Of a DNA stretch of 64,000 bases, positions 44,160-55,271 are shown one piece after another. Position 1 is the stretch's first letter, and each line of letters starts with the position of its first letter. Both the position numbers and the translations under genes were made by a program. Below the pieces are notes generated by a model. The model ran no database searches, had not been told where the DNA came from, and worked only from the letters and a program-made list of their open reading frames with translations. This DNA comes from Phascolarctos cinereus (lineage: Eukaryota > Chordata > Mammalia > Diprotodontia > Phascolarctidae), in the NCBI RefSeq assembly GCF_002099425.1, contig NW_018343979.1:8506001-8570000 (forward strand), given 5' to 3'.

Positions 44160-44525
44160 TCCAACCAACAAACGTCTATTAAGTACCTGTGTGCAAATCA
44201 TTCAGAATACAAGACAAAGAGAAATAGCCCCTGCTCTCAAGGGCCTTACATTCTAATGTAAGATTTGGATACATATAATATATACCCAATTAATTAAGTA
44301 CAAAGCATATACAACATAAATCAAAGTAATTTCAAGAGGGAAACATGACTTAAAAAGGGAGGAGGGGTTTCAGGAAGGACAACAAGCAGGATGAGGTGGT
44401 ATTGGAGCAGTGCTTCGAAGGAAGGTAGGAAGCCCACAGGTGGCAGTGAGGAAGTAGTACATTCCAAGTATGGAAGATGGCCTATGCAAAAAAATAAGTA
44501 AGATTCAGTACCTTCAGGGAGCTTA
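44160..44525 (-). mobile_element. L2 LINE 3' region, antisense
   Basis: 'ctgctctcaagggccttaca', 'ttctaatgtaagat', 'tacaaagcatatacaacata', 'attccaagtatggaagatgg'. Same order as 36172 and 60486. Confidence 0.75.
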
Positions 44526-45329
44526 CTAAGGATATCACTAGGATGTTCTGCTTCTAAGCAGATACTTGAAGCTGAAACAAAAAGGGAATCTTTAAGACCC
44601 TACTCTCCTAGCACATTTACATATACTTCAATCTCTCAGGATGAAAGACACCTCGTAGAACAAAGATGGTGGCCAGTAATTAGTATCTTCTTGTAACTAT
44701 TAGGAAGCTAAATGTAAAGTGCCTTTAAAAGAATTGCTTTGCTCATTCTCATTTTTTTTTCAATTTCTATTTATTACTATGACAAGCTAATAAGTTACTG
44801 AAATTGGTGTGTCCTCTCAAATCCATTTCCTGGGTCTTACATCTCTATTTTCCTCTTCTTTTCCCCATATCAGTATTCTTACTAGTTTCCTAAGAAGATC
44901 TATAAAAGTCACTAATACTATAACATGAGGTAGTTTAATGTATATTTCTCATGGTAATGGTGAAATTTTCAATCACTCTGACAAAGGAAGAGGTAGATGG
45001 TAGGAGGGAGGGTATTCCCAGGTCATCATTTCACACCAAACTGGTAATGACCTATTCCGCTCATGGTTAAGGTTGGCACTGATGATAATTTCTTCTGCTG
45101 CTAAGTGACAAAATCAGGTAAAGGATTAATTTTGAGTAGTCCAAGGCTATGTGAAATAAAGTGGAGAGACCAGAGCTTAAGCTCTATCATCATTTAATTT
45201 TTCTTGGCTTTATCTAACAAAATCATTTTTTGTATTTTTAGTAGAAGAGAGCAAGGCCTCATGATGAGAGACAGTCTTTGTGGAAAGGGGAAGGTACTGG
45301 TTGGAAGCAAAAGGAATGAGATAATTTTT
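44526..45329. other. Unassigned DNA
   Basis: Repeat-poor. The part 45020-45180 looks single-copy. Confidence 0.35.
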
Positions 45330-45437
45330 CTAAAGCATTTAACATTAGGCCTGGTACATAATAGGTACTATGTAAACAGCTATTTTTTATTATTATTATC
45401 ATTATTATTATCATTATTATTATTATTATTATTATTT
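45330..45437 (+). repeat. MIR 3' tail with expanded (ATT)n
   Basis: 'taggcctggtacataatagg' and 'tactatgtaaacagctattt' lead into about 17 ATT units (45386-45437). This is the usual growth of the MIR tail into a microsatellite. Confidence 0.8.
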
Positions 45438-45747
45438 AGCCAGACATTAAATTACTTGACCATAACCCAAAAAAACTGAATATCCTGTTAAATTTGTTAT
45501 GATGACTCTGTCCTGTGTTGCTAAGTACTTAAGGGGAAAAAAAGGGAATAAGGTTGGGGAAAGTGGGCATACAGGGGGAGAAGATAAACAAAAATTGATA
45601 ACAAAAATTGATAAAAGCATTGATTCTTGACATTCTTAAAATACATGTTAAATACCAAATGGATTTTATATTCAAGTCACTCTTAATGCATTGTTTTCTT
45701 CACACAGAGATTATCTACATCAAGGAAAACACACAACCCTGCTCTTA
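45438..45747. other. Unassigned DNA
   Basis: Contains a direct repeat of 'aaaaattgata' near 45593 and 45606. No gene. Confidence 0.35.
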
Positions 45748-46090
45748 AAATCATAGAATTGGAAGTAACCTCAAAGTTTACCTATTTCAACCTGTGTCAG
45801 AATTAAGAATCTAATCTGTGTCACCCAAACATAACACATGCATACACACAAGAGGTCATACACTGTCAAGATAAAGATTTGCAATGATGGGAAATTCACT
45901 ACCCCCAAGACAGCTTATTCCATTTTTGGGCAGCTCTAATTGTAAGGAAGTCTCTCCTTATGCTAAGAAGAAATCAGCCTCTTTGTCATTTCCACCCATT
46001 GATCTTAGCTTTGCTTTTTGGGGCCAAGCAGTATGATCCTGGAACCCCACCTAAGCATCCCATGGTCTAGAGGTATCCTGTTAGGTTCAA
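45748..46090 (-). mobile_element. CR1/L3 LINE 3' end, antisense
   Basis: 'aatcatagaattggaagtaa', 'ggcagctctaattgtaagga', 'agtctctccttatgctaaga', 'catttccacccattgatctt', 'tttttggggccaagcagtat'. Clear, with the terminal sequence at its left. Confidence 0.85.
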
Positions 46091-46629
46091 ACTCATTCAA
46101 ACTTACCTTTATCTCACATATAATATTTCTGTTACATTGTTTAATAGAGGGCAAAGAACCCAACCCAATCCCCATTGCTAGCCCCTGCCCTGATGACACA
46201 ACTCAATATCTCTTGGGCTGTTTCCATACTCAAATCATGTAATCATGAAATATCCCTAAGCATTTTTGAGATCGCCAGTACGTACAACTACGCCATTGTT
46301 TGAATCTGACTCAAAGTACTTCTGATTAGCAAAAGATAAGGGGCCAAATGTTCACCACAAAATCTTATTCTATAACCTGTGCCTAAACTCTTACCCAAAA
46401 TGAATATCATGGAAGTTTGGCTCTAAGGGTATCATTAAATGAAATGTATTTTAATGGAATCCAAATAAATTATGGAAATGATCATTTGAGCTTTTCTACT
46501 TATCCTTTGTCATTTCAATGTTTGCTGCAGAATCATAAATATCTACAATGATTTTGAAGAGATTTAAGGGAAAGGAAAGAGTAGGTAGGAAAGAATCTAG
46601 CATGCTTATGGAGAATCACAAGATTAAAG
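46091..46629. other. Repeat-poor DNA
   Basis: The part 46270-46570 contains 'ccaaataaattatggaaatg' and other AT-rich words typical of noncoding conserved DNA. No claim beyond that. Confidence 0.3.
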
Positions 46630-46805
46630 ATTTGGAGATGGGACAGACTTCATAGGACACTTAGTCTAATGCTCTCATTTTACAAATAAGGAAACTGAGA
46701 CCCAAAGAGGTTAAGTGATTGCCCCAGGGTCATACAGGTAACAATGTCAGAGGTCAGATTTTACACCAGATCTTTTATTCCAAATTTAGCTCTTTTCTCT
46801 GCATC
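46630..46805 (-). mobile_element. MIR3/Ther-type SINE, antisense
   Basis: 'cattttacaaataaggaaac', 'tgagacccaaagaggttaag' and 'tgccccagggtcatacagg'. Confidence 0.75.
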
Positions 46806-46974
46806 ATGAGACTCCCCGACACTGAAAATTATTTGAATACCAACAGAGGCCATATGGTCTATCCTCACTACATATTCTAGTTACAATGGAAAGCTATCAT
46901 TTCTTGATTTCTCTCTTCTTTCCTTCTGGTTTATTCCTTTTATTGAACAAAGTTATTAAAAATAGTGTATGTCA

Positions 46975-47065
46975 AAAAAAAGTTTTCTCATCTGTAAAAT
47001 GAAAAAGTTGGATTGCAGTCCCTGTCAGCTCAAAAATCTCTGTCTTTCTATGATTCTATCAAAGC
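46975..47065 (+). mobile_element. MIR3/Ther-type SINE 3' end, sense
   Basis: 'ttttctcatctgtaaaatga', 'ctgtcagctcaaaaatctct' and 'tctatgattctatca'. Confidence 0.7.
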
Positions 47066-47394
47066 CAACAAAAGCATATGAGCCTGGAGATAAAAGGAAC
47101 AATGAGGATCCTCAGAAATCTCTCCCAAGCTGTTATAATAATTAGTAAATCATTCTATCTCTGAAGATCTCCAAAAAATGCAATTGACATTGTTTTTGAA
47201 CATCATTACATGTAAATCCTAAATAGCTAGTATATTCAGCTCTAGTTTCTGACACTGAGCACTTCTTTATTCCAAGAGAAGCAAACCACTGGGAATATCT
47301 GTTATTCTTTTTAGAAGTGCCAACAAAGCTTGGCCATTCAGACTATAAACTATAATAAACCATTTTGGATGAAGGACAGAGGTTTGATAGGTCT
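47066..47394. other. Unassigned DNA
   Basis: Nothing recognised. Confidence 0.35.
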
Positions 47395-47530
47395 TCATCT
47401 TTGGTTCAAATAATGAACTCTGCTCTTTAATATTGGTGAGATCTTGGGCAATTCAATTTCCCCATCTGAATTTCAGGTTTCCTTATCTGCAAAATGAGAG
47501 GTTTGGACTACATATCCTTTGAAGTCTCCT
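47395..47530 (+). mobile_element. MIR3-like SINE, sense
   Basis: 'tgagatcttgggcaattcaa', 'ttccttatctgcaaaatgag' and 'aggtttggactacatatcc'. Confidence 0.6.
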
Positions 47531-47599
47531 GGTTTTGGTGATGTGGGCATTAGATCTTGAGAGAAACTCTTCACTATTTCTATTCTATAAATAATATTG

Positions 47600-47785
47600 A
47601 ACACTGATGAAGGAAGAGCACTGGTTATAGAGTCAGTGGACCTGGGTTCAAATCCTCCCTCTGCTCCTTATAATCTATGTGACCTTGGGAAAGTCATTTA
47701 ACTTCCATGGACCTTATCTGTGTTATTGTTAACTGTAAAATGAGGTGTTGGACTAGATGACCTCTAGTCCTTATATCATCTCTCA
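47600..47785 (+). mobile_element. MIR3/Ther-type SINE, sense
   Basis: 'ggaagagcactggttataga', 'gggttcaaatcctccctctg', 'gtgaccttgggaaagtcatt', 'ttggactagatgacctctag'. Well preserved. Confidence 0.85.
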
Positions 47786-47844
47786 TCCCTAAAATAATCT
47801 ATCATTTTTGTGATCACCACTGCAACCATTTTCAAAATGCCTAA

Positions 47845-47985
47845 TAAGGACAGAAGATATAAAAATAGATGAATGAATAAATGAACGAAGTACTGAAGAA
47901 ATGAAAAAACTTTTATCAAGTGCTTACTATGTGCAAAGCATTGTGTTAAGCCCTGGAGATACAAATAGAGAAATAAGGCAGTTTC
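47845..47985 (-). mobile_element. L2 LINE 3' end, antisense
   Basis: 'tcaagtgcttactatgtgca', 'aagcattgtgttaagccctg' and 'gagatacaaatag'. Confidence 0.75.
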
Positions 47986-48619
47986 CAGTTTAGTGGCAAA
48001 ACAGATGGTAATGAATCTTCTCTAGTGTTATTTTCCAATTAAAAAAGCCATAACCATTTCCATTAATCTACTTGACAGGGGTTTTGGTAGTGACAACTAT
48101 CTTTCTGAAGTTTCAGTAGTTGTGGCTCCTGAGAAGGTGGGGTTGCAGCATCTGTGGAAGTAGTTGCCAAGTCTCACCTCCAAAAGGTTTGCTCCCCTGG
48201 ATAGATGACTGGTGGGTTGGATTGGAAACTGGGGTGGTAGTCTGGGGAGAGATGCAACTCCCAGTGCTCCTAGGTTTAGTTGCCAATTGTTAGTGTCAAT
48301 TGGTCAGCATTGGAGATTGTAATGGAAGAATGGTGGGCCCCTTCTCTAATGGGTTACACCCTTCCATGAAGGCTGCTGGAGTTTACAATCCAGTTAAAAC
48401 AAATGCACAAATTACAATTAGACAAATTAGCATATAAATGCAAAGGAGATAATTTAGCTGACTAGCTTGAGAAATTCTAGAAAAAGCTTGTTTATAGTTT
48501 TAAAGGTCATCAAAGAGGATTTAAGGAAAAGTAACATCTGAGCTAGACCTTGAAAGAAGTAAGAGCTTTCAACCAACGAAAATGGGAAGAGAAAAACATT
48601 TTGTCAGATGTGACCAGTG
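47986..48619. other. Unassigned, GC-richer patch
   Basis: 48080-48400 is richer in G and C than its surroundings, with no repeat or exon recognised. 'cattagcatataaatgcaaa'-like AT words follow. Confidence 0.35.
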
Positions 48620-48960
48620 TGTCAGTCAGTCAATCAACAAGCATTTAGGTGCTAGGGATACAAAAAAAAAGCAAAAAAAAAATCCGTACTTTCTAGAAAC
48701 TCCCATTCTAAAAGGTGAGATAATGTGTAAATAACTCTGCACAAAAAAAAGATATATGTAGGATTAAATGGGGATAGTCTCAAAGAAAAGGCAGTGGGAA
48801 AGACTTTTTTGCAGAAGGTAGGAATTTATCTATGATTATGATCTGGAGAAAGATAGGGAAGCCAGGAGGCAGTTTTGAATTTTTTTTTGCTTTACTATAC
48901 TTATGAGAGGAGGAAGGAAGGAGTTGTGTGAGGACATTGATAGCAATGCTGAAAAAAAGA
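48620..48960 (-). mobile_element. L2 LINE 3' region, antisense
   Basis: 'tcagtcaatcaacaagcatt', 'taggtgctagggatacaaaa', 'aactcccattctaaaaggtg' and a 'gggaagccaggaggcag'-like block. Several A-runs have expanded. Confidence 0.7.
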
Positions 48961-49189
48961 AAGAAAAAAGTATCAATGAAATTTTTTTTTAAATACATAG
49001 GGAAAACAGAAGTTCTGAAAGGGTTACAAAAGGAAGTTTTGTTACAATTTCATTAAATTTAATGTACATTAAAAAACGGTAGCAGAAACTCACAATTTCA
49101 TATATACAATCCTCTTTTTCTATTCTTGGAATAATGAAATGTTTGCTGATGTCAGGTTCATAAAAAAAATTACAGTATTGAGAGAAAAA

Positions 49190-49454
49190 GAATAATAATA
49201 ATAGCTAACATTTACACAGTGCTTACTATGTACCAGGCACTGTACCAAGCACTTTACAATTCATATCTTATTTGATTTTCACAATAACCCTGGGAGGTAG
49301 ATATTATTATCTCTATTTTACAGATGAGGAAATTAAGGCAGAGGTTATATGATTTGCCCAGGATTACACAGCTGTTAAGTGTCAAAGACCAGATTCGAAC
49401 TCAGACCTTCCCAATTCCAGCCTGGCACTCTATCCATTGTGCTACCTAGCTGCC
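49190..49454 (-). mobile_element. MIR/MAR1-type SINE, antisense, full length
   Basis: 'aataataatagctaacattt', 'ttactatgtaccaggcactg', 'tttacagatgaggaaattaa' and 'tccattgtgctacctagctg'. Confidence 0.9.
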
Positions 49455-49724
49455 AGGTGGAATTGGAGTCAAATCCAGCAGCACATTTGTCTTGTGTTAA
49501 AAATTTTTTTACATCTTTAAAACACTTGCTTAAAATCTAGTGACATTTATATAGCCAAAATACCAAAGATTGTAATTATTCAACATTTTAAGCATGCAGA
49601 TAAATGTAATATAAATACTTTGTATTTACATGTAAATATGTAAAGACTTGGCAAAAAAAAAAGACTTTGTAGTCTTTAAAATGCCATAAATGTTGGATAT
49701 ATATGTATATATATATAAAGGCAG

Positions 49725-49980
49725 AATAATGTTGTCCAAAGCATGACAGACTTAGAGTGAAGAAGGGCCTGGGTTCAAATCCTGTCTCAGACACTTACTA
49801 GCTATATGACCATAAGCAAGTCATTTAACTTCCCTAAACTTGCGTTTCCTCATCTATAAATGGGAATAATAATACCTGAAGTACCTACCGCACAGAATTA
49901 TTGTGAGGATCAAATGAAGCAATGTATTTAAAGTGCTTTGTAACCATTAAATATAAATGTCAGCTGTTATTATAAACCAG
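49725..49980 (+). mobile_element. MIR-type SINE, sense, full length
   Basis: 'gggttcaaatcctgtctcag', 'acacttactagctatatgac', 'tttcctcatctataaatggg', 'attgtgaggatcaaatgaag' and 'tataaatgtcagctgttatt'. Confidence 0.9.
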
Positions 49981-50329
49981 CGAAAGAGAACAAACAGAAT
50001 CTGCTTTCCTCCCACCCACCCAAAAGAACATTCCTAAAAAGAAAATCCTTTAAAAAAAATTCCTCACAGACACATGGAAAATCTCAGAGACAGGCTTTTT
50101 AAGCTTACAGCCTGAAGCACCCAAGGAAGTAAGGGATCTAACTCTGAAACAGACACCACCCCACTTATTTTATTTTGTAAATGAACTTAAATGTTACTTT
50201 CCTCTTTCATCAATGAGCTTAGCAGTTTTCAAAAGATATTTTTGTCAAGAAGATAGTATTTTATTGTGAGCTACTGGGACAGCCAATCAGAATAGAGTTT
50301 GTGCAAACTCTGTACTCTCTTTTTTTATA
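49981..50329. other. Unassigned DNA
   Basis: Nothing recognised. Confidence 0.35.
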
Positions 50330-50525
50330 GTGATCATAGAATCTTGGACCTGGTTGGGGCTTTGGATAAGGTGACCTAATCCAATTCTTAATTTTATAGG
50401 TGAGGGAACTGTGGCCCAAAGACATTAAGTGATTTCATTAAGATCACACAACCAAATAGTGATAGTCCTCTAACTAGAATTCATGTCTCCTGGCAAGTGT
50501 TCTTTTCTACACACCTATCTTAGAA
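50330..50525 (-). mobile_element. MIR3/Ther-type SINE, antisense
   Basis: 'gatcatagaatcttggacct', 'gtgagggaactgtggcccaa' and 'aagatcacacaaccaaatag'. Confidence 0.7.
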
Positions 50526-50529
50526 GCAA

Positions 50530-50850
50530 TTGTTGTTTATCCTAACCTATACCTGAACAAGGATCATCAAAACATCATTCCCAAATAGTAGCTGTCTAGC
50601 ATTTACTTGGAGACCTCTAGGAAACAGAAACTTACTACCTTCCAAAGCAACTCATACCAGTCTTGGATAGTTCTAATCATTAGCAAGTTTTTTGCTTGCA
50701 TCTAGACTAAATTTTACCTCTTTGCAACTAGTTTCAGGGCTCTAAGGCAAAGCAAAAAACAATTCTATTCCCTCTTCCATGTGACAGCCCTTCACTGCAT
50801 GCAGATTCCATCCCTATCCCTTTATGCACAAGCCTTCTCTTTTCAAACCT
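50530..50850 (-). mobile_element. CR1/L3 LINE 3' end, antisense
   Basis: 'acctatacctgaacaaggat', 'agctgtctagcatttacttg', 'actaaattttacctctttgc', 'attccctcttccatgtgaca' and 'gcccttcac'. Same segment as 45748. Confidence 0.8.
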
Positions 50851-51096
50851 AAATGTTCCCATTCATGAGTGCTTTACCAAATTGGCACGCTAAGATGTTT
50901 GAATTTGCACTTATGCTTCCTATCATGAAAAGTGACTTGACTCGACTTTCTCTTAATTTACTCCTAAGACTCATAAGATTTGTTCTATCCTTATGAAATT
51001 CCTGTGCTATGTCCTTTCTATATTCAATGTAACTTCCCTCCATGTAGGAAAAGAAAGAAAACAGCTTTTTTTTTTAACCATAGAATTTTTTTTCTA

Positions 51097-51315
51097 GCTG
51101 AAGGGTTGTCAACTGACTCACAGACACTCTAGCATTTCATGGATAGTTTTCAAGGGATCCACAAACTTGGATGGGATGAAAATTACTGTTTCAATATAAC
51201 CGGTCTCCTTTGCAACCCTGCGTATTTTATTTTACACATTTAAACATATTATTCTGAAAAGGTATCCATTCACCAGTCTGCCAAAGGAGTCCACAATACC
51301 AAAAGGTTAAGCACA
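51097..51315 (-). mobile_element. hAT-type element, antisense, related to 20005
   Basis: 'tttcatggatagttttcaag', 'ggatccacaaacttggatgg', 'catattattctgaaaaggta', 'tccattcaccagtctgccaa' and 'ataccaaaaggttaagc'. The reverse of a longer form of the family, with the middle missing. Confidence 0.65.
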
Positions 51316-52477
51316 AAAGTCTCTCTAGGTCCTCCTATTCTTTCCTCTCATCCTCAACCATAAAGCATAGAATCAAAGTTTCATCTAAGTCTTAGGCAGA
51401 GTGTTACAATGGCTTGCCATTTTTAATGTACAGATGCCCATCAGCAGTAGGATATGTGCTCTAAGTTGTGACAAGTTGTGCTGTGCTGAGTCATTCTTAA
51501 CCTGTCCTTATGCCCCTTATGATGAAGAGCATAGCTGTGAGAAGGGGGTGGGGCAGGAAGGGAATGAAAGTAAACTGTTTGGATTGGTTTTGTTAATGCT
51601 CTTCTTCACACTATGAAGATGATACTACAGACCAGGGTCAATAGGACTTGTGTTTTTTATTTGTTAATTATTTTTCTAGTAGTAATGGTGACATAGCAGT
51701 GACTTTATTTCAGTCTTCTTTTAAAATTTGCAGTGATTATTTACCCAGGGCAAGCCATGGCCAAGGAAGAAAAAAACATTTTTTTTCTTCTCTAAAAAGC
51801 TAACTGGATCATACAAGAAGACATTCTTAACCTTGCCTCATTAGCCCAAGGCTCTAAGTAACTACTAGCATCAAAATATATCATCAGAATGGAAAAAGAA
51901 AGTTTTAAAAGAAGAAACTGTGGCTGAACTGCTTTTAAGATAAACTTTCTTAGATTTGACTCCCTCTAGAGTATATTGGAGGAAAAGACTTAATCCAGAA
52001 ATGTCTTTGCTATTCCATTAAAAACATTTTAAATTCACTTTTCTATTTTAAAAAATCTAGCTTAAAATGTTTTAAAGTTTTAGTTTCTCATGATGGTTAG
52101 GATTAAAATATAACTGCTGAGCATATGCTCTCTGGGTCCCCAACATATTCACCCATGCTAAAGGCCATGATACCTCTAAGACTCAAATTATTTAAGTACT
52201 AGAAATGGAAAACTAAATTCTAATTTTTTGTAGTATATATGAAGTACTTTACATATATGCCAGTATGTACTTTTAAAGTATGTTTAATAGAATACACTTT
52301 CATGTATAAATTCATAAATACTATGTCAACATATGTTATATATAAATTTATGCTATTATTTTCATTATCAGTTCCCTATTGCAAAGAGAGGAAAATTTAT
52401 TTTTAAGCAGCACATTTTAAATTCACTTAAAATCCCTACTTGCTTCTTGTTTTATATTATTTAGATTATTGCTTTTG
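51316..52477. other. Unassigned DNA
   Basis: About 1.2 kb with no recognised repeat. A 71-codon + frame (51401-51616) lacks a domain. Confidence 0.35.
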
Positions 52478-52493
52478 TGCTATTGCTATTTTC

Positions 52494-52648
52494 GGTTGGT
52501 TTGGGTGTTTTTTGGTTAGGCAATTGGGTTAAGTGACTTTCCAGGGTCACACAGCTAGTAGGTGTTACATATCTGAGGTCGGATTTGAGCTCAGGTCCTC
52601 CTGACTCCAGATAAAGTGCTCTATTCACTGCACCACCTAGATGCCCCT
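52494..52648 (-). mobile_element. WSINE1-like SINE, antisense, 16-bp target duplication
   Basis: 'ggttaggcaattgggttaag' to 'gcaccacctagatgcccc'. Flanks 'tgctattgctattttc' (52478-52493) and 'tgctattgctgttttc' (52649-52664) differ at one base. Confidence 0.92.
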
Positions 52649-52791
52649 TGCTATTGCTGTTTTCAAACAAGTTACATACATCCAATAGAATTACAGAAGA
52701 AGGGGAATCCTTAAATAACCCACATTTCCAAAGCAGTTTAAGCATATTGCTCACAACAAAGTAAAGCATCAGGTTTTCTTTTCTTTGTTGC

Positions 52792-52920
52792 ACAGGTAAG
52801 GGAATGAGGTTCAGAGAAATTCAGTTACTTGCTCACAGTCACATGGCTAGTAACTGAGTTAGGATTTGAACCCATCTCCTGCATCTAAATCCAACGATCT
52901 TTCCACCAAAGCAGTGTTAG
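52792..52920 (-). mobile_element. MIR3-like SINE fragment, antisense
   Basis: 'aagggaatgaggttcagaga', 'cacagtcacatggctagtaa' and 'aggatttgaacccatctcct'. Confidence 0.65.
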
Positions 52921-53025
52921 AGTTAATGGATTTGGGTTTGAATCTCATTACCTATGCAACCTTTAGTAAGTCATTTAACTTCTCAAAGTGTCAGTTATCT
53001 CATTTGTAAAATGAAGGGGCCAGCC
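52921..53025 (+). mobile_element. MIR3-like SINE fragment, sense
   Basis: 'gggtttgaatctcattacct', 'agtaagtcatttaacttctc' and 'ttatctcatttgtaaaatga'. Head-to-head with the preceding antisense fragment. Confidence 0.65.
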
Positions 53026-53139
53026 AAGATGCCCTAATGGAGAGAATGAGGAGCTTGGAAGAGAAATTAGAAATCATAACTAACCTCCCACCAGAACCAG
53101 GACTAGGGGAGGAGGGAAATTGCTATTTTCATGGACAAG

Positions 53140-53342
53140 ACATTGCCTACATTTGTGATTTTACTCACTTGGGGTGCCCTTAGTGGTAACTCGATAATGG
53201 GCAATGCTGCAATTTATAGTCTTAGAAAGTGGCCTTGGATATTGAAAGGTTAGAAAACTTTCTCGTGGTCACACAGCAAATATGTGGCACAGACAGTAAT
53301 TGAACTCAAATCCTGCCTCTTCCAAGAGCACCCACTTCTCCC
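53140..53342 (-). mobile_element. 'SINE X' family copy, antisense
   Basis: 'acatttgtgattttactcac', 'gcaatttatagtcttagaaa', 'gtggtcacacagcaaatatg', 'ttgaactcaaatcctgcc'. Confidence 0.65.
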
Positions 53343-53639
53343 AAAATGAATAGTACATAGGTATTTATTACGTGACAAGTCAAATTTCATACAGCTTCAC
53401 AGTCCTGGGGATACTTAGATTAAGGGAACATCATTTCCAAATCTCATTTAGGAACCAAAGATGTCTTACTGACCAAGCTCTTCTTTGGAGGCAATGCAGC
53501 AATCTCTTCTGCAACTCTGAGGTTACCTGGTCACTTCTAGTTGTTTTCAAAAGTAGCCTATTGCTTGGCGATGGGGAGCTGAGGGCTGGGAGAATACCTC
53601 TAATTGTTCAAAATTGCCTACTATGTTAGAGCTTTTCTC

Positions 53640-54400
53640 TCCTCAGCCAATGCTAGGAGATTTTATTAATGTCTTCTTGGGGTCTTCATTATGTGATTGT
53701 TAAGTCTTTTTTTTTTAAAACCATTAGGACCCTGCTATAATATCAACAATCAGCTCAATTATTAAAGGCTATTAATCAATTGCCTTTAGAGAGGGATGGA
53801 AGAAAGCCCTCCTGGTGGGGAAACTCTCACCATTTAGATCTGTTTATATAACAGTATGGGCCAAGTATGAAGTGTTTCATCTCCTGTTTGACTTTGCTGT
53901 GGGTAAAGCAAAGCAGGTTAATGGTCACTTTCCCCAGGTTTTCTGGGAAAATACAACAAGCTTTTAACAAGTTGCAAAATTCGGTGACTGAGCCTTATAC
54001 TATTGTATTGGATAGTTGTGTGAAAGTCTGCTAAGGTCAGTGGATCATTTCCCATCCTGCCTGCTGCTGGTGTTTACTTGTCTTTCTGTTTATTTAAATG
54101 ACACTCTGGTTTGAAATGCTGGGGGCTTCTTCTCCCTTTGAGTCACACATTCTAGTCTGGGATCCTCTGCTAAGTCACTTTTAGCACCTCATTAATTACC
54201 AACTGTAGCAAAGTCCGGCTGTTTTGCAACTTCGGTGTCTTTGCTGAGAAATCACAATACTATGCTAGAATGTGTAAGTGGAACAATCCTTATCTGCCAA
54301 ATGCCTCCATTTGACTGCATCTTTTAAAAGGCTAATTACCTTAGCACTAGTCTTACAGTTCCTGCAAATCTCAAGACAGAAAAAAACAAGTAATTGGGCC
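53640..54400. promoter_or_regulatory. Candidate conserved noncoding element / enhancer
   Basis: About 760 bp free of any repeat I can recognise. It holds several homeodomain-type cores ('caattattaaagg', 'ctattaatcaattg' near 53757-53783, 'attaattacc' at 54191, 'gctaattacc' at 54331) and a forkhead-type 'tgtttac' at 54071. Base composition is even and there are no long frames. The function is inferred from texture only. Confidence 0.35.
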
Positions 54401-54539
54401 TCTGCAGGACCTTTACATTTAACTTTAGGTTAAGGCAATCAAGAACTATTTTCCATCTCATTTCTTCTTTGGAGAAATGGTCCTCCAGAGGATAATAATC
54501 ACTGTTGTCATATAGGAAATTATTCTAGCAATGTGGTGC

Positions 54540-54660
54540 TGCAGAAAGAGACCTGCACTCAAAATTAATAGAAACTCCCATTTCAGTCATGGCCCTCACA
54601 CTTAGGAAAGTGACTCAGTTTCACTTTGCCTCAGTGTTCTCATCTGTAAAATAGAGATAA
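54540..54660 (+). mobile_element. MIR3-like SINE, sense
   Basis: 'gcagaaagagacctgcactc', 'aaagtgactcagtttcactt' and 'tgttctcatctgtaaaatag'. Confidence 0.6.
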
Positions 54661-55271
54661 TTAGGTTGTTTCAAAAGTCTTAGTGCACAAAGGCTTTTTC
54701 CTCACCCTGCATTTGCACTACCTACAGCACAATTTTGTTGTAATGAAAGGACTTTGCCCATCTTAACGCATTATATCACTGTGAGTTATTTGTAGTCAGT
54801 GAGATCTAGAAATTTATCTGACTCCTGGTTCACAGGTCCAATTCATTTTTTTTTTAAGGATGCCTTATGTGTTGTGGTAGGGGTTGAGGAGATGATGAAA
54901 CTCTAAACATTTGGCCATGTGATTACATAAACATGATACATTCTGAACTCTTGTAGCACTTAATTGTGGGTCAGGCATAGACATGTGCTGCTTCTTGTCA
55001 CTTATCATTTTTGTGCATATGACTTATCTTCTCCAGTGGAGCACTTGACGTGAGTTCTGTATTTCCAGCACATAATCCCGTGTCCTACCCTTGTAAATCT
55101 TGGTGTTTGTTGTTATTTATAGTGAGAAAATGTTGATAATAATGATTACAATTAAGGTGATCATAATGATGATTAACAGGTGATGATAATAATAGTTCAT
55201 ATTAGAACTTCTATTTTAAGGAAGACACCCTGGCCACGCATGTCTTCATTTACTCTCAAGGATATATTCTT
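54661..55271. other. Unassigned DNA, possible mariner-type end at its start
   Basis: 'ttaggttgtttcaaaagtct' at 54661-54680 and 'tagtgcac' after it resemble the mariner-type terminal repeats at 14170 and 59203, but no partner end is visible. The rest is unassigned. Confidence 0.35.

Noticed and set aside
54661-54720. Third mariner-type MITE
   Set aside because: Only one end-like word (ttaggttgtttcaaaagtct) is present. No inverted partner or TA-flanked right end found, so it is not called as an element.
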